A stretch of 64,000 bases of DNA from Burkholderia sp. Nafp2/4-1b. Its GTDB lineage: Bacteria > Pseudomonadota > Gammaproteobacteria > Burkholderiales > Burkholderiaceae. Location: NCBI RefSeq assembly GCF_003635165.1, contig NZ_ML058601.1:124001-188000 (forward strand), read 5' to 3'. A model generated the notes under the pieces. It was not told the origin of the DNA. It saw nothing but the letters and a program-made list of their open reading frames with translations, and made no database searches. Of this stretch, positions 8,605 through 19,495 are shown piece by piece (positions within the stretch are counted from its first letter, which is position 1; every line of letters starts with the position of its first letter). A program made the translations under genes and the position numbers.

Positions 8605-11022
8605 TCAGTTCCCTTCGAGGAACGACTTCAGCTTGTCGGAACGGCTCGGGTGACGCAGCTTGCGCAGCGCCTTCGCCTCGATCTGACGGATCCGCTCGCG
8701 GGTAACGTCGAACTGCTTGCCGACTTCCTCGAGCGTGTGATCGGTGCTCATCTCGATACCGAAGCGCATCCGCAACACCTTCGCCTCGCGCGGCGTCAGC
8801 GAATCGAGCACGTCCTTCACGACGTCGCGCATGCTGGCATGCAGCGCGGCATCCGCCGGCGCGACCGTGTTGTTGTCCTCGATGAAGTCGCCGAGATGGG
8901 AATCGTCGTCGTCGCCGATCGGCGTTTCCATCGAGATCGGCTCCTTCGCGATCTTCATGATCTTGCGGATCTTGTCTTCCGGCATCTCCATCTTCTCGGC
9001 GAGCGTTGCCGGATCCGGTTCGAGACCGGTTTCCTGCAGGATCTGCCGCGAGATGCGGTTCATCTTGTTGATCGTTTCGATCATGTGAACCGGAATACGG
9101 ATCGTGCGCGCCTGGTCCGCGATCGAACGCGTGATGGCCTGACGGATCCACCACGTCGCATAGGTCGAGAACTTGTAGCCACGACGGTATTCGAACTTGT
9201 CCACCGCCTTCATCAGGCCGATGTTGCCTTCCTGGATCAGGTCGAGGAACTGCAGGCCGCGGTTCGTGTACTTCTTCGCGATCGAGATCACGAGACGCAG
9301 GTTCGCCTCGGTCATTTCACGCTTCGCCTGACGCGCCTTCAGTTCGCCAGCCGCCATCTGGCGGTTGGTTTCCTTCAGGTCCTTCAGCGGCAGCACGACG
9401 CGCGCCTGCAGGTCGAGCAGACGCTGCTGCTGTTCGCGGATCGCCGGCACATTACGCGACAGGACCGCGCTGTACGAATGACCTTCGGCCGTGATCTTCT
9501 CGGCCCAGTCGAGATCCGTCTCGTTGCCCGGGAAGCGCGCGATGAATTCCGAACGCGGCATGCCGCACTTGTCGACGACGATGTGCAGGATCTGACGCTC
9601 GACCTGACGCACCTCGTCCACTTGCGCACGCAGCGTGTCGCACAGACGCTCGACGGTACGCGCGGTGAAGCGGATCGTCATTAGTTCGGTCTGGATGGTT
9701 TCCTGCGCCTTCAGGTAGGCCTTCGACTTGTAGCCTTCCTTCTCGAACGCGCGGCGCATCTTGTCGAACCACTCGCTGATCTGCGAGAACTTCTCGAGCG
9801 AAGCGCGCTTGAGGGCTTCGAGCTGGGCGGCATTCGCCGATGCCTGCGCGGCACCGTCGTCTTCCTCCTCTTCCTCTTCTTCCTCTTCCTCTTCGGCTTC
9901 CTCGTCCTCGTTCTCGATCGCTTCCGCTTCCTTCGCGGAGAAACCGTCGGTATCGGCGGAGTCCGAAGCATTCGGATCGAGCAGGCCGTCGACGAGTTCG
10001 TCGACGCGAATCTCTTCGTTCGCGACACGCTCGGCCATCGCGAGGATGTCGGCGATCGTCGTCGGGCACGCGGAAATTGCCATCACCATGTGGCGCAGGC
10101 CGTCCTCGATCCGCTTCGCGATCTCGATTTCGCCTTCGCGCGTGAGCAGCTCAACCGTGCCCATTTCGCGCATGTACATCCGGACCGGATCGGTCGTGCG
10201 ACCGAATTCCGAATCGACCGTCGACAGCGCGACTTCCGCTTCTTCTTCGACTTCATCGTCCGACGACGCGGCCGGCGCGTTGTCGTTCAGGAGCAGCGTT
10301 TCCGCGTCCGGCGCCTGCTCGTAAACCGCCACGCCCATGTCGTTGAACGTGCCGATGATGCCTTCGAGGGCTTCCGTCTCGGTGAAGTTGTCCGGCAGGT
10401 GGTCGTTGATTTCGGCATACGTGAGGAAGCCGCGCTCCTTGCCGAGCTTGATCAGCGCGCGCAGCTTCACGCGGCGCTCTTCGAGCTCCTCGGCCGTCCC
10501 GGGCGTGCTCGTCGCGAACGCTTCCTTCAGCAGCGCCTTTTCCTTGGCGCGACGATCGCGCACCTTGGATTTGCCCGGGGCAGCCGCGGCTGCGGGCTGC
10601 TCGTCGCTCTGATTTGCGTCGTCATCGACGGATACTTCGTTCAGCTTTTTGGTCATGGAGTTCGCCGTACCGGCTATATCGACTCGCGGCTGCTGGACGA
10701 CAGCCGGTTGAACCGTGGGTGCATGAGTAGTACGTACTGCCGTTTCGTCCGCGGCGGCAGTCGTGTCCCTTGCGCTTTTCGCACTTGCCCGCTTCGCCGC
10801 CGGCTTGGCCGGCCCGGAGTCGGGTCTGGCGGCAGCCCGTGATCTGGCTGCCGGCGCCGGCGCAGCCTGAGCAGTGCCGGCCACGGTTTTCTTTCCCGCA
10901 GGGGCTGACGTGGATGAAGACGTTGTCCTGGTGGAAGAAGCAGACTTGGCCGCTGTGACCTTGGTGGTCGGCTCCGTCGAGCCCTTGCCTGTCGCTTTCT
11001 TTCCGCCTGTCGTCTTTGCCAT
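8605..11022 (-). CDS. rpoD: Housekeeping sigma factor sigma-70
   Basis: 805-residue primary sigma factor directing RNA polymerase to -10/-35 promoters. Region 1.1 begins after about 115 residues of a Lys/Ala/Thr/Ser-rich extension. A non-conserved region follows with a run of about 15 acidic residues. Regions 2-4 are intact: [19 protein letters not shown] and [11 protein letters not shown] (region 2), and [20 protein letters not shown] (region 4 helix-turn-helix). The upstream ATG has a GAGG site about 11 bases away. The internal ATG at MTKKLNEV, where many homologues begin, lacks an obvious site, so the long form is kept. It lies downstream of dnaG with its own extended -10 promoter. Confidence 0.96.
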   Translation of the reverse strand: MAKTTGGKKATGKGSTEPTTKVTAAKSASSTRTTSSSTSAPAGKKTVAGTAQAAPAPAARSRAAARPDSGPAKPAAKRASAKSARDTTAAADETAVRTTHAPTVQPAVVQQPRVDIAGTANSMTKKLNEVSVDDDANQSDEQPAAAAAPGKSKVRDRRAKEKALLKEAFATSTPGTAEELEERRVKLRALIKLGKERGFLTYAEINDHLPDNFTETEALEGIIGTFNDMGVAVYEQAPDAETLLLNDNAPAASSDDEVEEEAEVALSTVDSEFGRTTDPVRMYMREMGTVELLTREGEIEIAKRIEDGLRHMVMAISACPTTIADILAMAERVANEEIRVDELVDGLLDPNASDSADTDGFSAKEAEAIENEDEEAEEEEEEEEEEEDDGAAQASANAAQLEALKRASLEKFSQISEWFDKMRRAFEKEGYKSKAYLKAQETIQTELMTIRFTARTVERLCDTLRAQVDEVRQVERQILHIVVDKCGMPRSEFIARFPGNETDLDWAEKITAEGHSYSAVLSRNVPAIREQQQRLLDLQARVVLPLKDLKETNRQMAAGELKARQAKREMTEANLRLVISIAKKYTNRGLQFLDLIQEGNIGLMKAVDKFEYRRGYKFSTYATWWIRQAITRSIADQARTIRIPVHMIETINKMNRISRQILQETGLEPDPATLAEKMEMPEDKIRKIMKIAKEPISMETPIGDDDDSHLGDFIEDNNTVAPADAALHASMRDVVKDVLDSLTPREAKVLRMRFGIEMSTDHTLEEVGKQFDVTRERIRQIEAKALRKLRHPSRSDKLKSFLEGN

Positions 11023-11068
11023 CGCGAATCTCGCCTCTGCTTAGAAAACAAACCGCTGGAAACCTTAT

Positions 11069-11077
11069 ATTATAGCA
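11069..11077 (-). promoter_or_regulatory. Extended -10 promoter of rpoD
   Basis: On the minus strand the sequence reads TGCTATAAT, a perfect extended -10, 47 bases upstream of the rpoD start. No good -35 is seen, as expected for extended -10 promoters. It would let rpoD be expressed apart from dnaG. Confidence 0.6.
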
Positions 11078-11109
11078 CGCTGGGCAACCCTCTCCGGCGC
11101 CCCGGCCGC

Positions 11110-12978
11110 CTACAGCCCGAGCCGACGCTTCATGTCGGTTCGCTGCTGGTTCAATTCCGTCAATTCAGCCAGTTCCTCGGGTGTGAAAGTGGATTGCCGC
11201 GCCAGCCGATCGAGCCGGTCGCAGCAGGCGTCATAGCGCATCTTGAGCACCGCGGCCTGCAGCTCCTCCCCGGCGATCCGTTCCTGTTCGCGCTGCCGCT
11301 CGGGCACCGTCTCGTCTTCCGGATTCTGCAAGAGCAAATCACGGACGTTTTCATCATAGTCCAGAATTTCGCGGAAGATTTCCTCGTAAGTCGCCCCGTG
11401 CGAGGAGGTCCGCAGGACGTCCGACAGCAGCCGGAACTCCGCGCCTTCGCCCAGCGCACGCGCATGCTCGACCACTTCGGCAAACAGCTCGCCGATCCGC
11501 GGCAGCGCACGCAGGGTCGCAAGCTGCTCGTCGTCGAGCTGCGACGCGATCCGCGGATGCATCACCAGCGTACGCAACGCACGCTTTTCGCTGTCCGTCA
11601 CGCGCCGCCGCTCGCTGCGCGGGGGCGCCTGGCGCGCCGGCGCGGCGATACGCGCATCGACGTCCGACAGCCCCGCGACTTCCTCGAACGGGATGTCGAG
11701 ACGGTCGGCGAACATGTGCATGATCTGCGCGCGCAACGCGTTCGCGGGCAGCGCCTGCAGCAGCGGCTTCGCGTCGAACAATGCCTTCGCGCGACCTTCG
11801 GGCTGATCGAGCGCCTTGCCGGCAATTGCTTCGTTCAACAGAAATTGCGACAGCGGCATCGCGCGCTCGATCTGCTCGGAGAACGCGTCCGCGCCGAATT
11901 CGCGTACGTAGCTGTCCGGATCATGTTCGGGCGGCAGGAAAAGGAATCGGATCGTCCGGTTGTCCGCTGCATGCGGCAGGCACGCTTCGAGCGCGCGGCG
12001 CGCCGCGCGCCGGCCGGCCGAGTCGCCGTCGAAGCTGAAAATGACCGTATCAGTCTGGCGCAGCAACTTCTGGACGTGGATCGGCGTGCACGCGGTGCCG
12101 AGCGTCGCGACCGCGTTCGGGAAGCCGAGCTGCGCGAGCGCGACGACGTCCATGTAGCCTTCGACGACCAGCACGCACTTGCGCTCGCGGATCGCGAGGC
12201 GCGCTTCGAACAGCCCGTAAAGTTCGCTGCCCTTGTTGAACAGCGGCGTTTCGGGCGAATTCAGGTACTTCGGCTCGCCGCTGCCGAGCACGCGGCCGCC
12301 GAACCCGATCACCTGCCCCTTCACGTTGCGGATCGGGAACATGATCCGCTCGCGGAACCGGTCGTAGCGGCGCGCGACGCCCTGTGCGTCGGTTTTCTCG
12401 CTGACGATCACGAGCCCCGCTTCGACGAGCGACTCGTCGCGATAGTCGGGGAACGTGCCTTCGAGGTTCTGCCAGCCGTCCGGCGCATAGCCGAGGCCGA
12501 AGCGCGCGGCGATCTCGCCGGTCAGGCCCCGGTTCTTCAGGTACTGGATCGCGACGGTCGCGCCGCGCAGTTGCTTGCGGTAGTAGTCGCACGCGGCGGA
12601 CATCACGTCCGACAGCGCGGTCGCCACCGATTTCGACACGGGCGCCGGGTAATCGCCACCGCCGCCTCCGCCGCCACGCATCGACGGTTCGTGCGGCACG
12701 GTCAGCCCGACCGACTGCGCAAGCTCCTGCACGGCTTCCGGGAACGTGAGCCCCGCGTGCTCCATCAGAAAGCCGATCGCCGTGCCATGCGCGCCGCAGC
12801 CGAAGCAGTGATAGAACTGCTTGGTCGGGCTGACGGTAAACGACGGGCTTTTCTCGTTATGGAACGGGCACAACCCCATGAAGTTGGCGCCGCCCTTCTT
12901 GAGCTGCACGTACCGACCCACCACGTCGACGATATCGACGCGGTTCAGCAAATCCTGCAGGAACGAATGCGGAATCAC
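11110..12978 (-). CDS. dnaG: DNA primase
   Basis: 622-residue primase that makes RNA primers at the replication fork. The N-terminal CHC2 zinc-binding domain has Cys37, His40, Cys58 and Cys61. The TOPRIM/catalytic core includes VVEGYMDVVAL and FDGDSAGRRAA. The C-terminal helical domain binds DnaB helicase. A glycine run (about GGGGGGG near residue 105) lies between zinc domain and core. The start is GTG with no strong ribosome site. It sits between yqeY and rpoD in the conserved macromolecular synthesis block. Confidence 0.96.
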   Translation of the reverse strand: MIPHSFLQDLLNRVDIVDVVGRYVQLKKGGANFMGLCPFHNEKSPSFTVSPTKQFYHCFGCGAHGTAIGFLMEHAGLTFPEAVQELAQSVGLTVPHEPSMRGGGGGGGDYPAPVSKSVATALSDVMSAACDYYRKQLRGATVAIQYLKNRGLTGEIAARFGLGYAPDGWQNLEGTFPDYRDESLVEAGLVIVSEKTDAQGVARRYDRFRERIMFPIRNVKGQVIGFGGRVLGSGEPKYLNSPETPLFNKGSELYGLFEARLAIRERKCVLVVEGYMDVVALAQLGFPNAVATLGTACTPIHVQKLLRQTDTVIFSFDGDSAGRRAARRALEACLPHAADNRTIRFLFLPPEHDPDSYVREFGADAFSEQIERAMPLSQFLLNEAIAGKALDQPEGRAKALFDAKPLLQALPANALRAQIMHMFADRLDIPFEEVAGLSDVDARIAAPARQAPPRSERRRVTDSEKRALRTLVMHPRIASQLDDEQLATLRALPRIGELFAEVVEHARALGEGAEFRLLSDVLRTSSHGATYEEIFREILDYDENVRDLLLQNPEDETVPERQREQERIAGEELQAAVLKMRYDACCDRLDRLARQSTFTPEELAELTELNQQRTDMKRRLGL

Positions 12979-13050
12979 CGTGGGATCGAGCGAAAAAAAG
13001 ACAATACGACGCCCCGGCGCACGCGCATGCGACGCGCCGGGAAGCGGGTT

Positions 13051-13497
13051 TTACTTCGTCAGCGCGGCCTTGACCTGCGCGGAAACGGCCGTCATGTCGG
13101 CACGGCCGGCGAGCTTGCCCTTCAGCACGCCCATCACCTTGCCCATGTCCTGCGGGCCGGCAGCGCCCGTTGCCGCGACCGCGGCCTGGACTTCGGCAGC
13201 CACTTCGTCGTCCGACAGTTGCGCGGGCATATAAGCGCCCAGCACGGTCAGTTCGGCCTGTTCCTTCGCGACGAGATCGTCGCGGCCGGCGGCCTCGAAC
13301 TGGCTGATCGAATCCTTGCGCTGCTTGATCATCTTGTCGATCACGGCGGTGATGCCCACATCGTCGAGGGTCACCCGATCGTCGACTTCGCGCTGCTTGA
13401 TCGCGGCCATCAGCAGGCGAATCGTCGCCAGACGCTCGCTTTCCTTCGCGCGCATCGCGGCCTTCATGTCTTCGCTGATCTGCTCTTTCAAACTCAT
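13051..13497 (-). CDS. yqeY: GatB/YqeY-domain protein
   Basis: 148-residue protein homologous to the C-terminal tRNA-binding helical domain of the GatB amidotransferase subunit (MSLKEQISEDMKAAMRAKE at the start). Family members are free-standing and often lie in the rpsU-dnaG-rpoD block, as here. The molecular role is not established; interaction with tRNA or aminoacyl-tRNA amidation is inferred from homology. It lies 72 bases before dnaG on the same strand. Confidence 0.9.
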   Translation of the reverse strand: MSLKEQISEDMKAAMRAKESERLATIRLLMAAIKQREVDDRVTLDDVGITAVIDKMIKQRKDSISQFEAAGRDDLVAKEQAELTVLGAYMPAQLSDDEVAAEVQAAVAATGAAGPQDMGKVMGVLKGKLAGRADMTAVSAQVKAALTK

Positions 13498-13550
13498 CTT
13501 GCACCCGGGATGGAAACGTGACTTCGACGCCCGCGAACGGACGTCAACAC

Positions 13551-13584
13551 AAAAACCCGCTTGGGACTATGTCTCAAGCGGGTT
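13551..13584 (-). terminator. Terminator after rpsU inside the macromolecular synthesis operon
   Basis: A 14-pair hairpin (AACCCGCTTGGGAC, loop TAT, GTCTCAAGCGGGTT, with one G-T pair) is followed in the minus-strand transcript by a U-run. It lies 100 bases after rpsU and before yqeY. In E. coli a terminator in the same place lets rpsU be transcribed more than dnaG; the same attenuation is likely here. Confidence 0.8.
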
Positions 13585-13683
13585 GCTCGAATCCGGCATC
13601 GGCGACTCGCAGCCCCCTGACCGAGACCGATCGTGCGGAGGTCGCCGGTGCGCCGCTCAGTGAATCGCGCGGCGCTCAATCGT

Positions 13684-13896
13684 TCAGTACAGCTTCTTCG
13701 GCAGCGTCTGGCTGCGAATCCGCTTGTAATGACGCTTCACCGCGGCAGCCTTCTTGCGCTTGCGCTCCGCGGTCGGCTTCTCGTAGAACTCCCGCGCACG
13801 AAGCTCGGTCAGCAGACCATTCTTCTCTATCGTGCGCTTGAAGCGGCGCATGGCGACTTCGAACGGCTCGTTTTCTTTAACGCGAATGATCGTCAT
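13684..13896 (-). CDS. rpsU: 30S ribosomal protein S21
   Basis: 70-residue basic small-subunit protein needed for initiation at natural mRNAs. The sequence begins [20 protein letters not shown] and ends in the usual basic tail, and the length is standard. It heads the rpsU-yqeY-dnaG-rpoD block and has an extended -10 promoter about 40 bases upstream. Confidence 0.97.
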
Positions 13897-13934
13897 GATC
13901 CGACACGAATAAAGGTTTGCAGGGAAGACTTACG

Positions 13935-13943
13935 AGTATAGCA
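13935..13943 (-). promoter_or_regulatory. Extended -10 promoter of rpsU
   Basis: On the minus strand TGCTATACT lies 39 bases before the rpsU start. No good -35 box is visible. It is the likely main promoter of the macromolecular synthesis block. Confidence 0.6.
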
Positions 13944-14002
13944 GAGCGGGGAGTAAAGCCATAAGGGCCGGGCCCCGTCAACGGCGGCGCTGCGCGCACG
14001 CG

Positions 14003-15223
14003 TCAGGCGCCGCGTACGAACTCCGCCGCCGCCTGCCCTGCGGCCGTGCCGGACGCCCACGCCCACTGGAAATTGTAGCCGCCGAGCCAGCCCGTCACGT
14101 CCACCGCCTCGCCGATGAAGAACAGCCCCGGCACCCGCGCGCTCATCATCGTCGCCGACGACAGTTCGCGCGTATCGACGCCACCCTTCGTCACCTCGGC
14201 CTTCTTGTAGCCCTCGGTGCCGTTGGGCGTCAGCGTCCAGCCGGACAGTGCCTCGCCGATCTGGCGCAGCGTCTTGTCGGGCAGGTCCGCGAGCCGCGCG
14301 TCGGCCGCGACGCGATGCGTGTCGAGCCACGCGTGCGCGAGGCGCGCCGGCACCCAGTCGGCGAGCAGCGAGCCGATCTGGCGCTTCGACGTGCGCTTCG
14401 CTTCGAGCAGGTCGGCCACCGCGTCGCGCTGCGGCAGCAGATCGATGCGGATCGGGTCGCCCGACTGCCAGTAGCTGGAAATCTGCAGGATGCCGGGGCC
14501 CGACAGGCCGCGATGGGTCAGCAGCAGATCCTCGACGAATTCGCCGCCGCGCTTCTTGTCGCCGGTCGACACACGCACTTCGAGCGACACGCCGGACAGC
14601 GCCGCGAACGGCGCCCAGTCCTGCTGCGCGAACGTCAGCGGCACGAGGGCGGGCCGCGTATCGACAAGCTTGTGGCCGAACTGCTTCGCGAGCCGGTAGC
14701 CGAAATCGGTCGCGCCGATCTTCGGGATCGACAGGCCGCCCGTCGCGACGATCAGCGCGTTCGCGCGGATCGGCCCTGCCTGCTGCGTATCGAGCGTGAA
14801 GCCGTCGGACGGCGCGTGGCGCACCGCGTCGACGACCACCGGCCGGCGCCACGCAATGCCGCCCGCGTCGCATTCGTGCTTCAGCACGTCGATGATCGCG
14901 TCGCTGCCGTGATCGCAGAAGAGCTGCCCCTTGTGCTTCTCGTGCCAGGTGACGTGGTGGCGCTTGAGCAGCCCGAGGAAGTCGCGCGGCGTATAGCGTG
15001 CGAGCGCCGAGCGCGCGAAATGCGGATTCGACGACAGGTAGTTGTCGGGGCCCGCGTAGAGATTCGTGAAGTTGCAGCGGCCGCCGCCCGAGATGCGGAT
15101 TTTCTCGGCGAGCCGCGGCGCGTGGTCGAGCAGCACCACGCGACGGCCGAGTTGCCCGGCGACCGCGGCGCTCATCATCCCGGCGGCGCCCGCGCCGATC
15201 ACGGCGATATCGTAAGTTTCCAT
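14003..15223 (-). CDS. FAD-dependent oxidoreductase, HI0933/YhiN family
   Basis: 406-residue flavoprotein. An N-terminal Rossmann motif, VIGAGAAGMMSAAVAGQLG, binds FAD. The family's GGGRCNFTN stretch follows the first helix, and a C-terminal GEAVDVTGWLGGYNFQWAWASG closes the FAD site. The physiological substrate of this family is unknown. It is divergently arranged with tsaD, the two starts lying 127 bases apart, and transcribed towards rpsU. Confidence 0.88.
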   Translation of the reverse strand: METYDIAVIGAGAAGMMSAAVAGQLGRRVVLLDHAPRLAEKIRISGGGRCNFTNLYAGPDNYLSSNPHFARSALARYTPRDFLGLLKRHHVTWHEKHKGQLFCDHGSDAIIDVLKHECDAGGIAWRRPVVVDAVRHAPSDGFTLDTQQAGPIRANALIVATGGLSIPKIGATDFGYRLAKQFGHKLVDTRPALVPLTFAQQDWAPFAALSGVSLEVRVSTGDKKRGGEFVEDLLLTHRGLSGPGILQISSYWQSGDPIRIDLLPQRDAVADLLEAKRTSKRQIGSLLADWVPARLAHAWLDTHRVAADARLADLPDKTLRQIGEALSGWTLTPNGTEGYKKAEVTKGGVDTRELSSATMMSARVPGLFFIGEAVDVTGWLGGYNFQWAWASGTAAGQAAAEFVRGA

Positions 15224-15350
15224 GGCGCGGATTGTACCTGCCCGGCCTTCGGCCCGGGCCGCCCGCAGCGGCGACGCCCCCGCCTGCTATAATTTCCGGT
15301 TACGTTGACCTTCCCGCGGCGCGCTCGACAACGCGCGCCCGCCCCCACCC

Positions 15351-16391
15351 ATGCTCGTTCTCGGCATCGAAAGCTCCTGCGACGAAACCGGCCTCGCGCT
15401 CTACGACACGCAGCGCGGCCTGCTCGCGCATGCGCTCCATTCGCAGATCGCGATGCACCGCGAATACGGCGGCGTCGTGCCCGAACTCGCATCGCGCGAC
15501 CACATCCGCCGCGCACTGCCGCTGCTCGAGGAAGTGATGGCGCAAAGCGGCACGCGCCGCGACGACATCGACGCGATCGCCTTCACGCAAGGCCCCGGCC
15601 TCGCCGGCGCGCTGCTGGTCGGCGCGAGCATCGCGAACGCGCTCGCGCTCGCGTGGAACAAGCCGACCGTCGGCATCCATCACCTCGAAGGCCACCTGCT
15701 GTCGCCGCTGCTCGTCGACGAGCCGCCGCCGTTCCCGTTCATCGCACTGCTGGTGTCGGGCGGCCATACGCAGCTGATGCGCGTGACCGACGTCGGCGTG
15801 TACGAAACGCTCGGCGAAACGCTCGACGACGCGGCCGGCGAAGCGTTCGACAAGACGGCGAAGCTGATCGGCCTCGGCTATCCGGGCGGCCCCGAAGTGT
15901 CGAAGCTCGCGGAAACGGGCACGCCGGGCGCGGTCGTGCTGCCGCGTCCGATGCTGCATTCGGGCGATCTCGATTTCAGCTTCAGCGGCCTGAAGACGGC
16001 CGTGCTCACGCAAATGAAGAAGTTCGAGGCGGCGAAGCTCGACGGCGAAGCGCTCGAGCGCGCGAAGGCGGACCTCGCACGCGGCTTCGTCGACGCAGCC
16101 GTCGACGTGCTCGTCGCGAAGTCGCTCGCGGCGCTCAAGCAGACGAAGCTCAAGCGCCTCGTGGTAGCCGGCGGCGTCGGCGCGAACCGGCAGTTGCGCG
16201 CGGCGCTGTCGGCCGCTGCAGCCAAGCGCGGCTTCGCTGTGCACTACCCCGATCTCGCGCTCTGCACCGACAACGGTGCGATGATCGCGCTCGCCGGCGC
16301 ATTGCGGCTCGGCCGCTGGCCCGAGCAGGCGAGCGCCGACTACGCGTTCACGGTAAAGCCGCGCTGGGATCTCGCATCGCTCGCACGCTGA
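15351..16391 (+). CDS. tsaD: tRNA threonylcarbamoyladenosine synthase subunit TsaD
   Basis: 346-residue ASKHA-fold enzyme that transfers threonylcarbamoyl to A37 of ANN-decoding tRNAs together with TsaB and TsaE. It opens with the family signature [13 protein letters not shown]. Metal ligands His111 and His115 lie in HHLEGH at the same positions as in E. coli. The ATP-site motif [10 protein letters not shown] is near residue 280. Standard length, single gene, ending in a bidirectional terminator shared with folE2. Confidence 0.96.
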   Translation: MLVLGIESSCDETGLALYDTQRGLLAHALHSQIAMHREYGGVVPELASRDHIRRALPLLEEVMAQSGTRRDDIDAIAFTQGPGLAGALLVGASIANALALAWNKPTVGIHHLEGHLLSPLLVDEPPPFPFIALLVSGGHTQLMRVTDVGVYETLGETLDDAAGEAFDKTAKLIGLGYPGGPEVSKLAETGTPGAVVLPRPMLHSGDLDFSFSGLKTAVLTQMKKFEAAKLDGEALERAKADLARGFVDAAVDVLVAKSLAALKQTKLKRLVVAGGVGANRQLRAALSAAAAKRGFAVHYPDLALCTDNGAMIALAGALRLGRWPEQASADYAFTVKPRWDLASLAR

Positions 16392-16441
16392 GCCGCATGA
16401 CGCGGCGCGGTGCCGGGCGCTCCGGCACGCGCCGGAAAACG

Positions 16442-16471
16442 AAAAGGCCGCTCGATCCGGAGCGGCCTTTT
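16442..16471. terminator. Bidirectional terminator between tsaD and folE2
   Basis: A 12-base perfect stem (AAAAGGCCGCTC with GAGCGGCCTTTT) has a 6-base loop, giving a T-run on either strand. It lies between two convergent genes. Confidence 0.85.
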
Positions 16472-16541
16472 CTCGTTGCAGCGGCGAAATCACACTACGA
16501 CACTGCGACGCAGTACCGCGGCAGCGGAACGTTATGAAGCG

Positions 16542-17351
16542 TTACGCAGCGTGTCGCTTGTCGCGCTCGATCAGCGCATACGCGCTGTGATTGTGGATCG
16601 ACTCGAAGTTCTCGGCTTCGAGCACGTAGGCGACCACACGCGCGTCCGCATCGAGACGCTGCGCGACGTCGCGCACCAGATCCTCGACGAACTTCGGGTT
16701 TTCGTACGCGCGCTCCGTGACGAACTTCTCGTCCGGACGCTTCAGCATGCCCCACAGCTCGCACGATGCCTCTTCTTCCGCGATGCGGATCAGCGCCTCG
16801 ACCGGCAGGTCGGCCGCGAGCTCGGCGTCGATCGTCACGTGCGAGCGCTGGTTGTGCGCGCCATACTGCGAGATCTTCTTCGAGCACGGGCACAGGCTCG
16901 TCACCGGCACGAGCACCTTCAGGAACACGCGCGTTTCGCCGTTGCGGCTATCGCCCGCGAGCGTCACTTCGTAATCGAGCAGGCTCTGCACGCCCGACAC
17001 CGGCGCCGTCTTGTTCACGAAGTACGGGAACGTGACCTCGATGCGGCCGGCTTCGGCTTCCAGCTTCTCGAGCATCGACGCGAGCATCGCGCGGAAGCGT
17101 TCGACCGTCAGCGGCGCGCGGTTCTCTTCGAGCAGCGCGACGAAGCGCGACATGTGCGTGCCCTTCTGATCGGCCGGCAGGCGCACGTCGAGGTTCCAGA
17201 CGCCGACGGTCGGCTGCACGTCGCCGCTTTCGGTGCACACCGTCAACGGATGCCGAACCGCCTTCACGCCCACGCGTTGAATCGGAATCTGGCGGGTATC
17301 CACCGTGCTCTGCACGTCGGGCATCACGAAGGCGGGATTCATCTGGTTCAT
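16542..17351 (-). CDS. folE2: GTP cyclohydrolase I, type IB (FolE2)
   Basis: 269-residue enzyme that converts GTP to dihydroneopterin triphosphate, the first step of tetrahydrofolate synthesis, without the strict zinc need of FolE. The catalytic cysteine region [19 protein letters not shown] is intact. The frame is open further upstream, but the start at 17351 has an AAGGA site and matches the family's beginning ([15 protein letters not shown]). It follows dxs on the same strand, separated by a hairpin. Confidence 0.93.
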   Translation of the reverse strand: MNQMNPAFVMPDVQSTVDTRQIPIQRVGVKAVRHPLTVCTESGDVQPTVGVWNLDVRLPADQKGTHMSRFVALLEENRAPLTVERFRAMLASMLEKLEAEAGRIEVTFPYFVNKTAPVSGVQSLLDYEVTLAGDSRNGETRVFLKVLVPVTSLCPCSKKISQYGAHNQRSHVTIDAELAADLPVEALIRIAEEEASCELWGMLKRPDEKFVTERAYENPKFVEDLVRDVAQRLDADARVVAYVLEAENFESIHNHSAYALIERDKRHAA

Positions 17352-17424
17352 CTTTTTCAATCCTTGTAAGCCAAGCCGCGCGTTCGACGACGCGCACGCC
17401 GCGTCACGCGGCAGCCGGAAAAGC

Positions 17425-17448
17425 AACATGGGCCCGCAGGCCCATGTT
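17425..17448 (-). terminator. Hairpin between dxs and folE2
   Basis: A 10-base perfect stem (AACATGGGCC with GGCCCATGTT) has a 4-base loop. On the minus strand it is followed by GCTTTTCC. It probably ends the xseB-ispA-dxs transcript, giving folE2 separate control. Confidence 0.65.
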
Positions 17449-17510
17449 TTCCGCATCAATGAAGACCGGTTGCGCCAGTCGCACCGACGCCGCCCGCAGG
17501 CGGCGCCAGC

Positions 17511-19415
17511 TTAGGCGACGCGCTTCGCGTGGCCGGCGACATCGGCCGCCGGGCTCAGGAAGCGTTCGCGAATCGACTTCGCGATGCCCGCGCCGTCGAG
17601 GCCACATTGCGCCAGCAGCTTCGCGTGGTCGCCGTGGTCGACGAACTGGTCAGGGAGGCCCAATTGTAGTACGGGTCGGATAACCCCACTCTCCATCAGG
17701 GCTTCGACGCAGGCCGAGCCCGCGCCGCCCATCACGCAGCCTTCCTCGATCGTGACGAGGTAGTCGTGCGTCTCGGCGAGCTCACGCACGAGCGCCGCGT
17801 CGACCGGCTTCACGAAGCGCATGTTCGCGACCGTTGCGTCGAGTTCTTCGCCTGCCACCAGCGACGGCGCGACCATCGTGCCGAACGCGAGGATCGCGAC
17901 GCGCTTGCCTTCCGGCTGCGACGTACGGCGACGCACTTCGCCCTTGCCGAGCGGGATCTCGGTGAATTCCTTCACCGTCGCCACGCCCGTGCCCGCGCCG
18001 CGCGGATAACGCACCGCGGTCGGGTTCGGCTGCTGGAGCGCCGTGTGCAGCATCTGGCGGCATTCGTTCTCGTCGGACGCCGCCATGATCGTCATGTTCG
18101 GGATGCAGCGCATGAACGCGAGATCGTATGCACCCGCGTGCGTCGCACCGTCGGCGCCGACGAGGCCGGCGCGGTCGATCGCGAACACGACCGGCAGATT
18201 CTGCAATGCGACGTCGTGGATCAGCTGGTCGTACGCACGCTGCAGGAACGTCGAATAGATCGCGACGACGGGCTTCAGCCCTTCGGTCGCGAGGCCGCCC
18301 GCGAACGTCACCGCGTGCTGCTCGGCGATGCCGACGTCGTAGTAGCGATCCTTGAAGCGCTTCTCGAATTCGACCATGCCCGAGCCTTCGCGCATCGCAG
18401 GCGTGATGCCGACGACGCGCGTATCGCGCTCGGCTTCATCGCACAGCCATTCGCCGAACACCTGCGTGTAGGTCTTTTTCGCGGGCGTGGTCGACGGCTT
18501 GATGCCTTCAGCCGGGTTGAACTTGCCGGGGCCGTGATAGAGCACGGGATCCGCTTCGGCGAGCTTGTAGCCCTGGCCTTTCTTCGTGACCACGTGCAGG
18601 AATTGCGGGCCGCGCAGCTCGCGGATGTTCTGCAGCGTCGGGATCAGCGAATCGAGATCGTGACCGTCGATCGGGCCGATGTAGTTGAAGCCGAACTCTT
18701 CGAACAGCGTCGCCGGCACGACCATGCCCTTCGCGTGCTCCTCGAGCTTGCGCGCGAGTTCGAGCACCGGCGGCGCCACGCTCAACACGCGCTCGACACC
18801 CGCGCGCGCGGCCGCGTAGAAGCGGCCCGACATCAGGCGGGCGAGATGGCGATTCAGCGCGCCGACCGGCGGCGAAATCGACATATCGTTGTCGTTGAGG
18901 ATCACGAGCAGCTTCGCATCTTCCGACACGCCCGCGTTGTTCATCGCCTCGAACGCCATGCCGGCCGTCATCGCGCCGTCGCCGATCACCGCGATCGAGA
19001 AGCGGTCGTCGCCGTTCAGCTGGCTGCCGATCGCCATGCCGAGCGCCGCCGAAATCGACGTGCTCGAGTGCGCGGTGCCGAACGTGTCGTATTCGGACTC
19101 GCTGCGGCGCGGGAAGCCCGAGATGCCGTCGTACTGACGCAGCGAATGCATCTGATCGCGGCGACCCGTCAGGATCTTGTGCGGGTAGGTCTGGTGACCC
19201 ACGTCCCAGACGATCCGATCGTTCGGCGTGTTGAACACGTAGTGCAACGCGATCGTCAGCTCGACCGTCCCGAGGTTGGACGACAGATGGCCGCCCGTCT
19301 TCGACACGCTGTCGAGCACGAACGCGCGCAGTTCATCCGCGAGCGGTTGGAGTTGGCGACGATCGAGGCGGCGCAGATCCGCCGGGTCGTCGATGGTTTT
19401 CAGCAAGTCGTACAT
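17511..19415 (-). CDS. dxs: 1-deoxy-D-xylulose-5-phosphate synthase
   Basis: 634-residue thiamine-diphosphate enzyme that condenses pyruvate and glyceraldehyde-3-phosphate to DXP, the first step of the MEP isoprenoid pathway. It has GGHLSSNLG near the N terminus, the TPP/Mg motif [18 protein letters not shown], and the transketolase central and C-terminal domains ([18 protein letters not shown]). The open frame extends 12 codons upstream, but [11 protein letters not shown] is the family start and has a GGA site. It follows ispA with an 80-base gap. Confidence 0.96.
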   Translation of the reverse strand: MYDLLKTIDDPADLRRLDRRQLQPLADELRAFVLDSVSKTGGHLSSNLGTVELTIALHYVFNTPNDRIVWDVGHQTYPHKILTGRRDQMHSLRQYDGISGFPRRSESEYDTFGTAHSSTSISAALGMAIGSQLNGDDRFSIAVIGDGAMTAGMAFEAMNNAGVSEDAKLLVILNDNDMSISPPVGALNRHLARLMSGRFYAAARAGVERVLSVAPPVLELARKLEEHAKGMVVPATLFEEFGFNYIGPIDGHDLDSLIPTLQNIRELRGPQFLHVVTKKGQGYKLAEADPVLYHGPGKFNPAEGIKPSTTPAKKTYTQVFGEWLCDEAERDTRVVGITPAMREGSGMVEFEKRFKDRYYDVGIAEQHAVTFAGGLATEGLKPVVAIYSTFLQRAYDQLIHDVALQNLPVVFAIDRAGLVGADGATHAGAYDLAFMRCIPNMTIMAASDENECRQMLHTALQQPNPTAVRYPRGAGTGVATVKEFTEIPLGKGEVRRRTSQPEGKRVAILAFGTMVAPSLVAGEELDATVANMRFVKPVDAALVRELAETHDYLVTIEEGCVMGGAGSACVEALMESGVIRPVLQLGLPDQFVDHGDHAKLLAQCGLDGAGIAKSIRERFLSPAADVAGHAKRVA

Positions 19416-19495
19416 CGTCGTTCCATTGTAGGAAATCAAACGCGCCCGCATTCTATTGCACGCACCGTAGCGTGTGCGCAGCGGCGGGCTTCGCG

